Positions 32,701-45,700 of a stretch of DNA of 64,000 nucleotides are shown piece after piece; the stretch's first letter is position 1, and the number at the start of each line of letters is the position of its first letter. The notes beneath the pieces were generated by a model, which saw nothing but the letters and a program-made list of their open reading frames with translations, searched no databases and was not told the DNA's origin. The position numbers and the translations under genes were made by a program. Source of the stretch: Synanceia verrucosa (lineage: Eukaryota > Chordata > Actinopteri > Perciformes > Synanceiidae); assembly GCA_029721515.1 (NCBI GenBank), contig CM056561.1, positions 19,752,635-19,816,634 of the forward strand, in the 5' to 3' direction.

Positions 32701-35700
32701 TTGTTATTGGTTGCTGTATATGCCACTATAATAACACAATAACAGAACATTGTGCTATATGTGGCTATACAGCATGTTTTTTTACAAGAATGAAAAACAC
32801 AACATGCTTTCTGCCATCATGTGCTGAATGTCTTTGTGCACGACATACAGTATGAGTAGAGTGATGTGTTTTTTTTTTGTTTTTTTTTTACCTGCGACTG
32901 GCTGTTGTTGCCTCCACCTCCTCCTCCGCCTCCCCCACCTCCTCCTCCCCCTCCCCCTGTTCCTCCCCCAGCTCCGCCACTCCCTGTACTGCTCGACTGC
33001 TGGTGGCTGGCCATCTCCGCCATCCTCCTCTCCATCTGCTCCAAGCGCTCCAGGATAGACATTCTGAACTGGTTATCTAGGCAAGCAGTGAGACACAGAA
33101 GAAGAGACACGTCAGCACACAAGTAGCATCCAGTGTGCAAAAAATGGCTGTCTTTTTGCTATTACCAGCACAAACAACCCTGTATGTCCTGAGCAAGACA
33201 AATGATCACACAGAATGCACCACAAGCTGCACCAAATATGTTGCTCTGAGAAGCATTAAGACTGTCGCAGTGAATTCTTGGGGCTAGTTATACAATCAAC
33301 CATTTAAGAACAAATGCATTAGCCTATTTCTGAGGTACTGCAAAGCTGATGGCAAGTTAATATCCTACTACTCAGCTGTAACATAAAAACCCTTATAATC
33401 ATTATTAATCTCCCCAGAGTGCGAGGGAAAACAATAGCATCAATCATTAACTTCATCAAAACATTGGCTTTTACTAAAATAACCTTTAAAGCCCATCAAT
33501 CATTTGCTAATGGCTGCTGTCACTAAACTCCAGCCGTCATCTCTCCTGCACCACTCAAACACAGCCCCAGCAGACTAATACAGGTTGAACGATTGGCCAG
33601 TGAGGGGAGGGGGGGTGTACAGCTAAGGGCCCTCTGAAGCTGATGAAGTACACCTTATTACAGCCCCTGTTCCATGGGCTTGTATGGTAGGATGACCAAG
33701 ACGCTGACACTACAGAGCCAACCCAGTCTTTCCATACATCAAATGGAAGGAGGTGTATAAGACAACACCATAAGGCAACTACCGCCTTGCCCCCTGTGTC
33801 AGTCAATGTAGTTTTGCAGGTTGTCTCTGCTCAGGTTTTCATCCCATATCAGAAATATAAAACATGCTACATAATTCAAAACCTGATTGAGGAGAGGACA
33901 GAACAAGTGACTTCATAAGACTAAAATGTATTTTAATTCCTTAAATAGACACAAAAACCATGTAATTGAAAAAATGGTGACATTACTTGGCAGGTTTTTG
34001 GTCACTACACAAAATACATTTGCGTAACTAATCATCTGCAGTATAGACCTCTTGCAACATGTGTATGTACAATTCAAAGACATTCAGTTCATCAAGATGT
34101 TGAGGAGAAGCACCCCACAGACATTCCTACACACAAACAAACAACAAAACACTTGATATATACACACACACATACAAACACACACACGCACACATTATCA
34201 AAGTAAGCTGTGTGTAGACAGTGGAATGGGATGGGCACAGAGAGCCCACTGCAGCAGGGAGTATAGAAGACTGCATTAACATTCCCCATTTAGCCACTAT
34301 GAGGCCGTTTCTGTGGCAACCTGCTGCCGAGCGGTAACTAGGCGACAAGAACATGGCTGTGTGTGTGTATGGTCTGCCTGCATGCTATTGGCTTATTGAT
34401 GAAGGGGAGGGGAAGGACTCAGTACTCCAGCAAAGAAAAAAAATGGAAAGAGAAAGGCAAACAATGAAAAAAATAGAGTCTATAAATCTTCTTTGCTGTG
34501 CTTTTGTGTACTTGGCTTACTCTCTTCTCTCGGTGTTGACGCCGTAGGTAAGGACCTAATGACTCTAAGTGGGGGAGCCTGCACAGCACGACCCAGTGAC
34601 ATTTTGTGCTTTACCGTATCTTGGCAGTCACAGCTCAGGGCTCCATGGGGAGCTAATGTCACAGTCAGACCTCTCATGAGCTGCCGTAAAAGAGGTCAAG
34701 TAAGTGTTATCATTGAACAGAAAAAACATAATGTCACTGGATGGTAAATTAGTTCTCTCAGTACACAACAAACTGTGAATAATGCACGAGGAGGACAACA
34801 CTGTGTGTGTGTACTGTACGCCATCTACATGAGTCCAATCACTCTGTTAAGCAGGAAAACTGCTTAGAGCGTTTCCTCCTGTTTGGTATCCATCTTCACC
34901 TATCCACATGGTGAAACAGGTGTGGTGAAGATTTGAGAGCCTGTTCAAGACTGAGTGCTTGTGTCAGGAGAGGCGTCTGCCGGTTGAGATAGGTCACAAC
35001 ACTACAGCCTGACTTGGTACAAGGCTATGCTCTCCCTCTCCGTCTGACTGTCATGAAGGGGGGTTGGAGACGTAGACGAAGAGATGGAGGGGGGGTAGTT
35101 AGCAGTAGGCTGACATGTCTTTGTTCAGACCCAGTGCTGCAGTGTGCTGCAGTGCAGATGATGTCATCTCCACCTGCTGCCTGCTGCTCCAAATGCGATG
35201 CACGTCCACTGCAGAGGGAGGACGGGGGTAGAGACGAGTGGGAGGGGGATGGGGAGGAGACACGGAAGGCGAGCAGCCACACAGAACTGCAACAACACCG
35301 TGACGTTGTCTACGCCCTCCCACTCTCTGGTTTACTCCCTTGTGACGGCTCGTGGTGGCAGACGTGGTCTCTCTCACACATTTAGGGTCAGACTGTGACG
35401 CGCTGTTTCAAAAAAAGGCAGTTGGCCGCAAAAGTGAGGTGGACTGCCACTTGTTACATTGACGACGTGAAAGTTGATAAAGCCAAAATGTAAACTTAAC
35501 AGCTGTCTTGACACGTGCCGTCCGGGGCAAATTATTTATCATCCCCTAGCTTTCAGTGACATATCCCCCTGCAGGACTTGGACCCTTGCTAACATTCCCC
35601 ATCCAATTTAGATATGAAAAATCCAAAAGGAGAGAGAGCTCATAACACGTACCAATTCACATTCCTAAACTCCACTGATTGTAATACTCCATCGCTTCTC

Positions 35701-38700
35701 TCAGACTTCTATCTGCCTGCGCTCATATCTGTTATACTGACAAGTGCTACAGAAAGTGTTATCTTGTGAGAGTTACTTTAATGAGAACAGCTCAGAGAAT
35801 GAAGTATGTTTCTGTGCAGTCCTTTATATAACAATTATAATGTATGTGCTGCTAAATGATGACCTGACTTGTTTCCCTCCAGAAGTGAGAGGAAAACCTC
35901 TCACCTCTGGGACAAAAGCCACACTTTGGCTCTCTGAAAAACAGACTATTACACATTTAGGATGTGAAAAGCACACTGTTATAAGAGGTCTTTAACTTTC
36001 ACGACTAATAACCCAAATGTGTAATTCAGTCACTTGCCTTGGGACCGGTAATAAATAAATTGCTAGTGTTGGGAGCCCATCAGATACTGGCCCATGACCC
36101 GGTGCCACCACACAGATTAGTAGCTAAACTAGGAAAGTCACATGAATAGTTGTCAGCTCTGCATAAAATCCATAGCATAAGTAAACACCATGCATGATAA
36201 AACTAGCACCTGGTCACTGTGGATTTACTGTTGCGTCTTGCTAACTTCAGATTTTAAAGCTGACAATGTCACAGCCCTGCCCCCATGTCTCATCTATGAG
36301 ACATGGCAGCAGCTCCCCATGGGACAGGTTGACATATAGGAGATGGAAGGACGGGACTGCTCGTTGAGGAGCACAGTGGGAAGATGGAAGACGACAGCAG
36401 GAGAAATTACAGTAAGAGAGGATGGAGGGTGAAGGGAGACGAGACGACAGGAGTAGGGTTATTATAAAGTGAACTTGTAATAAGCGTGTGGGAGGACATC
36501 TTTAATCCTCACTTCTAAAACCTCTGCTTGTGTTCACGCCAATCAAATTTAGCACCGGACCTCATTACTGCCCCACAGCCAGTCAACTTTTGAGCCTTTC
36601 CGGCCTTCCTCTGTGTGAGCTGACTGACAGGGGCTGGTATTTGTGAGCGTGCAGGGGAAGGGGCCAGGCCATCTGGCTGCAACCCTCACAGCTGGAACAC
36701 ATGGCTGCTGTCTGTTGATCAAGGACTTTACTTTCACATAGTATAATGAGTGTTTTTTTCATTTATTATTGATTATTTCTTTTGTTTTATTCTTGTTAGC
36801 AGTGATATCACATAATTTCAATTGCTCTAAGGCTAATACTGGTGCATATGGCATCAAATCAATCCAAACATCCATCTGCTATACAGCTTATCCTGTTCAG
36901 GGTCGCACACAGGGGCGGGTGAGAGGCTCTGTCCCTAAAGCTTAGTGGTCTCAAATAAAGGGTGTAAGAATATATTGCATGACTGCTCTGATATCATGTT
37001 TTCTGATCCTGTCTTGATTCTCAAAAATGCTGCATCAATGTTTAATTAATAGTTTACATGCAAGGATTTGTGTGTGGCAGAAAGTGCACCAAAATGTAGT
37101 GGCAGGATGTTGGGCGTTAAACTCTAGATTACTGTATGATAAATGCAAATCTCACTGTTCTGATTGTCTTAAAAAGTCAATACTGATGGTGGTGTGGTCT
37201 TTGTACTATAACACACTGTGCTAAAATTTGATTAATCCTGTGGGTCCTATGATCACGCCAGCGTGATCAGATTTTTTTTATTGTAAATATTTGTATATAC
37301 TACTTTATTTCAATTTTACATTTACATATTCATATTAGCAACCTATATTTAGTTTTTCAAGTTCCAAAACAGTTGATTGAGCATGTTTGTGTTTTTTATT
37401 GTAATAATTATTTTTTATTCAATTCATATTTGATTATTTTTTAAAATCAAAAGCATTAAAAATGGCCAAAATAGGCTCAGGACCTAAAGGGTTAAAAAGC
37501 ACAACATATTGCTTATAGTAGCATAATATATCATGTATGCAAATTACCACTAAATTGCAACAGGTGGGAAAAAAACAGCATGATGAGATATTACATCCTG
37601 TCAGACAATTCTGTCTCACCATTGTTTCTGCAAAGAATATATTTTCAACCATATACAACTGCTTAAAGACTGCAAATAAAGGTCAGGATGCTTGAATGAT
37701 ACTGTTCTGTTCCGCCATAAAGGTGAAGCAGCTCTTAACCTGCTGGCATTTGTCCAACCACATAGGTCAATACGATAAGTCTGAACGCTGTATAGATACA
37801 TCGTGTCATATTGAAGGTAAAATGCCAAGAGTGCACACCACGGGGATTTACTGTCATCTACGATCACACTAATAGAGTAACACGGTATTGGCTTTTTGTC
37901 TTGGAAAGTAGTAGTGCTTTGATTTTTTGTTTTATAGATTGACGACTGATGCAGTAACAAGTACATATAATTAGCTTCCTGATTTGCATAAACAACTATA
38001 TACTGCTTGACACATGCACTACAGGACTGCAAAAGTGAGAGATGATGAGTGGAGAAAGAATTTCAAGAGCAAATTAATCTGATAAAAAACCACCACAACC
38101 AAAGGGACAGGATGTCTCCAAAGCTTTCCATTAATAGTAAGACAACACAGGCTAAATGCATTCACATGATCTCTCAGCCTGTTCTCCCTTTTCAGCATTG
38201 TACTTTATATCATCAGTCCTTTGTCACATACTGGAATCAAATATACGGTATATATAGCGATAGAGACCTGAGCCATTTTATCTCGAATGAGATATAAGGT
38301 ACGCTTGGTTTAAGACCATGAATATTGCCCCCTCTGTTCTAATTTGGTTTTACAGCAACTCAGAGGGACACAACTGCACAGCGTGAGAGAGGGGTGAACC
38401 TGAATTTAATAAGCACATTAGCAGTCTGGACCCGCTGAGGAAAAAAGCAAAACTTACAACACAACAAAAAGAAGCACTTGGATCCCTGGGTTATAGTTAT
38501 TACTATACTATACTAGCTATAGTTAGCTAAGGATACTGAACAATAAACAATGCCCTAACACAGAGATGGACAATGTAATGCATATTTCAAATCAAAGCAG
38601 AGACAGTTTCATGCATAATAAAATCTAACCTAAAGCAGCCCACAAACTAAAGGCTGTATTTGACACCTATTTGACAGTCCCACCACATACCACACATAAT

Positions 38701-41700
38701 ACTGTATAAGTTACATGATGGTAGAATTCACTGCATGAGTATTACACTGCTTTTACATGGGCTCACTATATCATAGACTTGGATGGATGAACTATAAGGT
38801 TAAATAAATAAAGAAGCTTTGCCGTAAGAAGAAGACAATAGTATAATGGGAGTCAACAAAAGATGTGCTCTTTACAAATGACTGTTTCTCTGTAAATGTA
38901 GCTCTGTAAAAGTCTGGGCCAGGGTATTCAATCACCTTTACTGCAGCTGTTACTCGCACTACTTTGCTGTTGCTTCTGTTATTACTACATCAGCTACAGT
39001 AACACACTTACTAAAATAAATTATACGTAATAATCCAGCTGTTGGGCTGCTGTTTGATGTTATTAAATATCATTATATATGTATGTATATAGCCATTCTT
39101 AAAGATTGAGACACAATGGACACATGTATGCATATACAATATGCTATAGCTATGGCAAAAAGGGGCAAAAGTCCCTCTAAAGTGATATTATCAATATTAA
39201 CATTGCTACTTGTGCTTCTGCAATAAGCACACAGCTACTAGTGCTGCTAGTAGGGCTACTGCTAACACAACTACCTATAGTACAACTAATAAATGTTTTG
39301 AGCAGTTAAATCAAGGTATACACTGATCCCACTGCTGCTGATTCTACTATATATATAAGTAAAGCACTTTACATCAACATGGCCACAGATTAGCATTACT
39401 TTACTAACATTAGGTTACCACAGTGAATGCATACATGCATGAATACTGTGTAGAACCTAAAAACACTGTGTTGATTCGTTCAACTTCTTCAAAACATATT
39501 CTGCAAGACTAGAAAAAACTTTGGTCTGTTGCATTGTGTCTTTTGCGGTTCTTTTAAGAGGCATTTAAGAAGCTTTAAGATGCATCTTGTTCCATGCACT
39601 GCATATAGGAAAACTTCACAGAAGAGCAACAGGTAGATAATTGCACATCTGCATTTCTCTCTCCATAACCGGCACTCAGCCAGAGGTTGAAAGTTTGAAG
39701 ACGAAAACTGTCGCTGTTCTCTGATCTGTGGTGCTGAAATGTTCGGCGGGAGCGCTCACGATGGCCTATCTGCTGTAGAGACTGTAGCTTTTATTTTAAC
39801 TGTTTAATGAGTCCACACTGTGATGTGATCTTAACATTATGAAACAACAGCATGAGTAGATTTCCACCGAGGACTCGCTGCATGGCCCCGTTAACCTAAG
39901 CAGCAGCACTCAGGGATGCGACAAGGCTCCAATGCGCTAAAGCAACTACCACACTTTGAAGAACACGTGAAGCAGCAGCTGGCGGTTTAAGGAGACACAC
40001 AGATAGACCATAAACACCAAACAGACTGTCCACAAAGAGCCCCTGAGACATGTGAGAGGCAACTGTTTCCCAAAAAAAGCACCAGATTTGAAAGAAACTA
40101 CAAGCATAACTTGCACTGCTGTTCAAAAAGCCATGAAAACATTGTCTTTGAAGGTGTCTTGAGGAGTCTTAGCACTGGTCGTGAGTCAGGAGTTGGCTAC
40201 TATCAGCGTCAACTCTCTGCAATGAGGCACAGTCACATGAAACAGAAAGCATGTGGCTACACAGCAGAGCATTTCTTCACAACTACAGACACAATAAGTA
40301 AGCATGCAAGGTTCAAAGAACCATGTAACTTACAACTTCTGATACGAGAAAAGCACAGAAAACAACACAGACACAACACAGCACAACACTACAGCCATAT
40401 AGGTTGAACTTAACACTTCTAACCTTCTATCTTATTTTCCATTGGTAGAGTCCACCACAAAAAAGACTGCCTCTGTTTGTCTTTGTTTAGAAAAAGCAGG
40501 TGTCATTCACGGGCATCCTGACCCAAAGGAGTCCAACCAAAAGCTGCATTTCACTCCAAATTGCAGTTTCCCCTCCAACACACACACAGCCTGGCGGTCA
40601 GACTACCGCATGGTGTTACACGGAGAAACAATGCAAAAAATCTCTAAATATATCTCCTTTAGGTGTAGACTAGTCTGAATCTCAACAGAGCACTCGTCAA
40701 CAATAGAACAAAGTGAGGGAAGAGCGGCGCGAGGAGAGAGAGAGGAAGACCGCTCACTACTCCTCTTCCTCTAACAGCCCCCTCCTCCTCCTCCTCCTCA
40801 CTTGTTTCACCTCGCACACACTTTCCTTGTGCTTCTAGTAGTCGCTGCCATCCCAGCCTGCAGTAAAACGACAAAATACCGCTGCTAGGAGACGTTGTGC
40901 GCACGTGCCGCCAGTAAACAGACGCCCTAATTTCCCGTTGTGCCTCCTCCTCCTCCTCGAGCTGCGGTGCTGCTCCTAAAAGCTCCCTCACTTATCCTGT
41001 AATTATCAGTTATTTGGCTAGTTATAACACTAAAAACATTCATAACAATATAACCGCTCGACGCGCGTGGCTCTTTAATTTTGCACGGACTCTCTCCCAC
41101 AGCGGAAAAAGTCGGTTCAAGCGTTCAAAACACGACGGGACTGTCCGCCTCCAGCCGGTAGCCGCTGTGTGAAACTAAAGCTGCTCCTGTTTGCGGTAGT
41201 TTACCATGTTTACCCAAACACGCCCACTCCTCCGCTCCTGCATTGTGTGTGTGGCTACACGGTCTGCTGTTTGGCACACCGGTGTACCGTTAGTCCGGCT
41301 CAGAGTCGGTGCTGTCAACACGCTCCCGTGAACACTAACAGTCACTATGTGTGCCGGCTATGCGGGGCTGTAATGAGCCAGTTCCCACAGAAAGCCCCTC
41401 TCTCACGCCTCGGGTCGTGCATGCGTGGGCTCTACGGGCTCGGGGAGCTGATTATTGGGGCGGACGGAGAGCGGCTCCGCAGATCCGGCAGCGTTTTCTG
41501 TCCTGCCCATGGCTCCCCGTACCTGCAGTGCTGCAGAGAAAAGCGCCCCTTCCCCCACTCTGCATTATGACAAATCAAGGCAGGCAGGCAGGCAGCTGTG
41601 CCATTAGCACATCATAGCACAGCGAGTCTCCCAACAAACTCACAGAGCTGCACGGCTCTCCGCTGCGGACTCAGACAACGAAATATTGCACGTAATGTCA

Positions 41701-42701
41701 GCAGCAGCCTAGAAAGTTAACCGGGTGACTGGCCGTAAAGTATAGCGCAGAGTCTGCACAGATGACAGGGACGTGGTCACGTTCGTGTTTTTGACGGTGG
41801 GAAACTCAATGTTCAGCCATGTGAGAGGCGCTTCATGAGTCTACTGTTGTGCTTCAAGACATATCCAACGATCGCATCCTGTCCTACATTTGAGATAAAG
41901 TAAAATGGTCAAGATATTAAAACAGAAACTGAATTTCTCTGTGATTTGCAGGGTGTGAACAGATCACAGCGTTTACTTTTACGCACAAAGTTTGAGGTGC
42001 GCTCTGCTGCCAACAACTTCAGGTGGTCCTGAAGCTGCTGATTCTTGTGGTAGCAATCCATCGTGCGTGATTGGCACGCAGAAACAGTCCTTCCTTTTCC
42101 CCTATGGCTAACACACTCTGTCTGACACACACAGAAACTCACATGGCGCCACATCAGCTGGACACAATGTTACATAATATGTAGTCTATACAAGGGAATG
42201 GAGCACGCTTTTCAGGTATCCCACGTGGGATTTTCAGTTTACAGTAAGTGCCTTATAAAATGATAAAAACTTTCATGTTTTAAACCATCGTAGGGACAAA
42301 TAAGCTTTCAGTAACTGGACAGTTTGATGCAACAGGTAAGTTAAGCTGCAAGTAATTACAGTCATTCTTAGATAGGAGACCACAGACTGCCACAAAAGCA
42401 AAAATAGTGACTGCTGGCAATCAAGGGGTTAATATAAATAAGGTAATAGACTGGGTTGCGTTTTCCCTGAGACAGTGAGCTCCTCCTTAACTGGTTCTGT
42501 GAATGGGCCAGTGAGGCAGTAGGGTATGAATGGCGGAGGGATCCACTGGTATACTGCCGTTTATGGGAGCCGCCAGCTCTCGATTACTCACTCCCACTCC
42601 CTCAAGGGCTGTCTGCAATGCAGCTGTCCTGTGAGCCTGTGCTTCACTGTGCCCTACTTTATCCTGTCAATGCTCGAGCACTGCAGCAGTGCTTCCCCAG
42701 C

Positions 42702-42738
<37 letters not shown>

Positions 42739-45700
42739 AGCAACATCCTGATTACATTCTGGTGAACATGCGTACAGGTCTCCTGAATCACAGACTTGAT
42801 TTGAATTTAAACAATGGAAATTTGCCAGCCCTGCAGCATCTGTTGGTAGAAGACCACTACAATGCTAATCTGATTTGCAAAGACTCATAAAAATGTCCAA
42901 ATATTTCATTGCATTTGTAATCCCTTTAGCTGACTGTAACATGGGCAATAAAAATGAGGCATTCTCTCACTGAACTGACCTTAAAATGACACTCTCAGTG
43001 TGATATGTGGTATTCCATATCTCTGAGAAACATTGCAAAGTGAAATGTTTCATTCAACAAACAGAAACACGTTAACCCTCAAACTGGGTTCTCTAGGGTA
43101 ATAAATACTAAGCTCACTGTCACTCACTGCTCATGAAGGACTGAACTTCAATGAAACAGTGAAACTTGGCAGCACTGTTCAAATATTAATCAAATGTTAT
43201 CAGGAATATATTTGAGTGTACTGTTCAGAATGTTTGCAAAATATGTCTCTGAAAATAATATTGACTCATATTTGATCAGAACTGCAGCTTTGACAGCAGC
43301 ATTTTGTAAAAAAAGCAACACGTTGTGGTCATATTATATCAATACAATTCCAACAAAGGTTCATACTGTCCAGGCCAATTACCAAAGGTGCTCCGACAAT
43401 AAGGTTCTTACTTAAAAAATCTCTACACATACTGAGCATGAGCAGTCGACTGTTTCCATGACCTTTATCATGTTTGGCACACGGCCAAAGAACCAGCATG
43501 CTTTACAGCTAGAATCACACATCATATATGCAACTCATTATATTTTGTTATCGCACTAGCTTTGTATGCCTGTCTGATATCCAATGTAACAACATTGATC
43601 CCAACTGAAATCCAACTCAAGCTGTGCAGCATTCAGCAACAACAAACACACAATGTGTAAATATATGCCTTTTTTCACATTTTATCTTTTCCTAGGCATT
43701 TAACATTATCCTGCAGCCTTGTCTATGTGAGGCATGTGAATGTGTAAGCTGTGACAAATTGGTTTAAAGCAAAGCTAGAGAGAGCATTTGTAATGAATGA
43801 TGGTCCAACAGGTCATTAATCAAAATTAACAAAATCAATAAATCCACAAGAGATTTGGAGAGCTGGATAGAAGAATTAGGAGTTACATAAAGAAGTAATG
43901 AGTACAGAAAACAGAGAGGGGAAAAAAATGAGAGAGGAAGGACAGGAAGACTCAGAGCAAAGGACCAAAAGCTGATGTCAAACTGAGTGGAGACCTACCA
44001 TCCAGCGAGAGCCAGTCGTGCTGTGAAGATGGCAGTGAAGGAAGAGCGCGGGCCTTGTACTCAAACACCACCGAGTTGGAGATGATCTGATTACTGACGG
44101 CCACCTGCAGCGTCACCAGACCTGTGTCATGAGCTGGAGAGGGAGAGGACATACTGTTTAATTAATACATGGACAGGTATGACTGGCTCAGCTGACAGCA
44201 TGAACAAAAAAAAAAACATGATTTAGGGCTTAAATCACATGCCTTCATTAGAGTAATATTAACACTATTTCAGCAATTCACATGATGCCATGTCAGGAAG
44301 ATTAATGTTGAGATTAATTAGAGAAAGCATCAGCTTCCCTTATGTGAATATATCCATGATGACACATTAAAAATCTCACTGACCAGATTACCTGCCATAT
44401 TGTCAACCCTCTGAACCCCCGAAAACAACAACAAAAACAACCTAGAAAACTTTAAGGGAATGTAAAGTCAGTGCGTCTGTCTTACCTGGGCAGTAGCAGC
44501 GCAGCACCCCAGGTTGAATGAGAGATGCTGGGACTGAGATCTGGTCAAACAGGCAGCTGTAGTTTGAGCTGGCCTCTTGCCAGGGTCCAGTGATCAGCAC
44601 CTTAACTCCACCCTGAATAAGGAACAAGACGAATAAATAGAAGTACAGTACATAAGATAAAACCAACTCATAACTCAGCTGCCAGGTCATACGGTGTTAC
44701 CCTGCCATCTAGTGTACAAAGAGAAGAATGACACCACTGGACATTAAATAACTCTAACACTGATCTCTGCTGCCATCATGTGGACAATTTTTATTACACC
44801 TAATTTTCCAAAACACTCAGCCAACACTTACATGTAAAATGTTGTGCTGCCCTCCAGAGGTTTAAGGGGGTATTACTGCTGACAACTCACAATCACTGAG
44901 GTCTGCATACTTTGGGTAAAATATTTCAGTGAAATTGTTTTAAGACTCGTACTGCAGTCTTGTCAGCTCATTGGTTTTTATGTTATTTAAAAAATATCCA
45001 GACAGTAAGGTGTGTCATTTTACAATTATCTTCTAGTCGCTGCCAATCTTTCAAACAACATTTTAAAGTTTTCGCCTTTATTCGATACAGCTGAAAATAG
45101 ATAGGAATGTGGGGAGAGAGAGAGAGAAGCCAATAGGTTGGATTGGAAACCATCACAAGAAAAACAGTGATTAGTCTTTCCAACTGGTGGATCCCTCTGT
45201 TAAAGCTGGGGTTGGCAACATCAGTGAAACCAGCAAAATGAAACCCAGGCTAGTTTTGCCAACTCTTTTCCAGTGAAAGTAGCCAGCAGACATTAAATCT
45301 GATGAGAAAGTTCTGTTCAGGCTTCACTCCAAAATTACAATTATGAAAGTAAACAATGAACATGGGTATTGTTAGTACTCACAACTGTCAAACTAGCTGG
45401 CAAAAAATGATGACAGAGAGGATGCGTGTAGAGGGACAGACAGGTAAGAAATGTTGAGGTTTATTACAGTCCTGCTAACGTCCACAGATACCAGATCTTT
45501 TCTGTTTTGTTTTTTTTTTGGCCAGAACATTTGATTTATTGATTGCTGTTGGCATGTGAACAGAATTTCAACAGATAAAGCAAAAAAGGTTTCTGAAAAA
45601 GATTTTCAAAGGATAAATATGTGAAAAAAATGTGTGCATGCTGTTTTGTACTAGCAAAATGAATATTATGGTGTGTTAAGAGTACACCCCAGCTTTGTCA

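Larger units (their letters stand above)
33077..43998 (-). other. camta1: camta1 10.9-kb intron between TIG and ankyrin exons
   Basis: It contains a repeat fragment at 36868-36930, a piggyBac-type MITE at 37232-37495, a CpG-rich block near 41.0-41.6 kb and a (CA)n tract at 42701-42734. The remainder is AT-rich and I saw no supported exon. Confidence 0.55.

Noticed and set aside
41169..41570. 133-residue plus-strand frame in the CpG-rich block
   Set aside because: No similarity recognised and no splice partners; GC-rich DNA has few stops, so the frame is likely chance.
44695..45300. Possible small repeats around CCATCTAGTG and AAAGCTGGGGTTGGCAA
   Set aside because: They resemble ends of common fish elements, but no matching second ends were found, so borders could not be supported.
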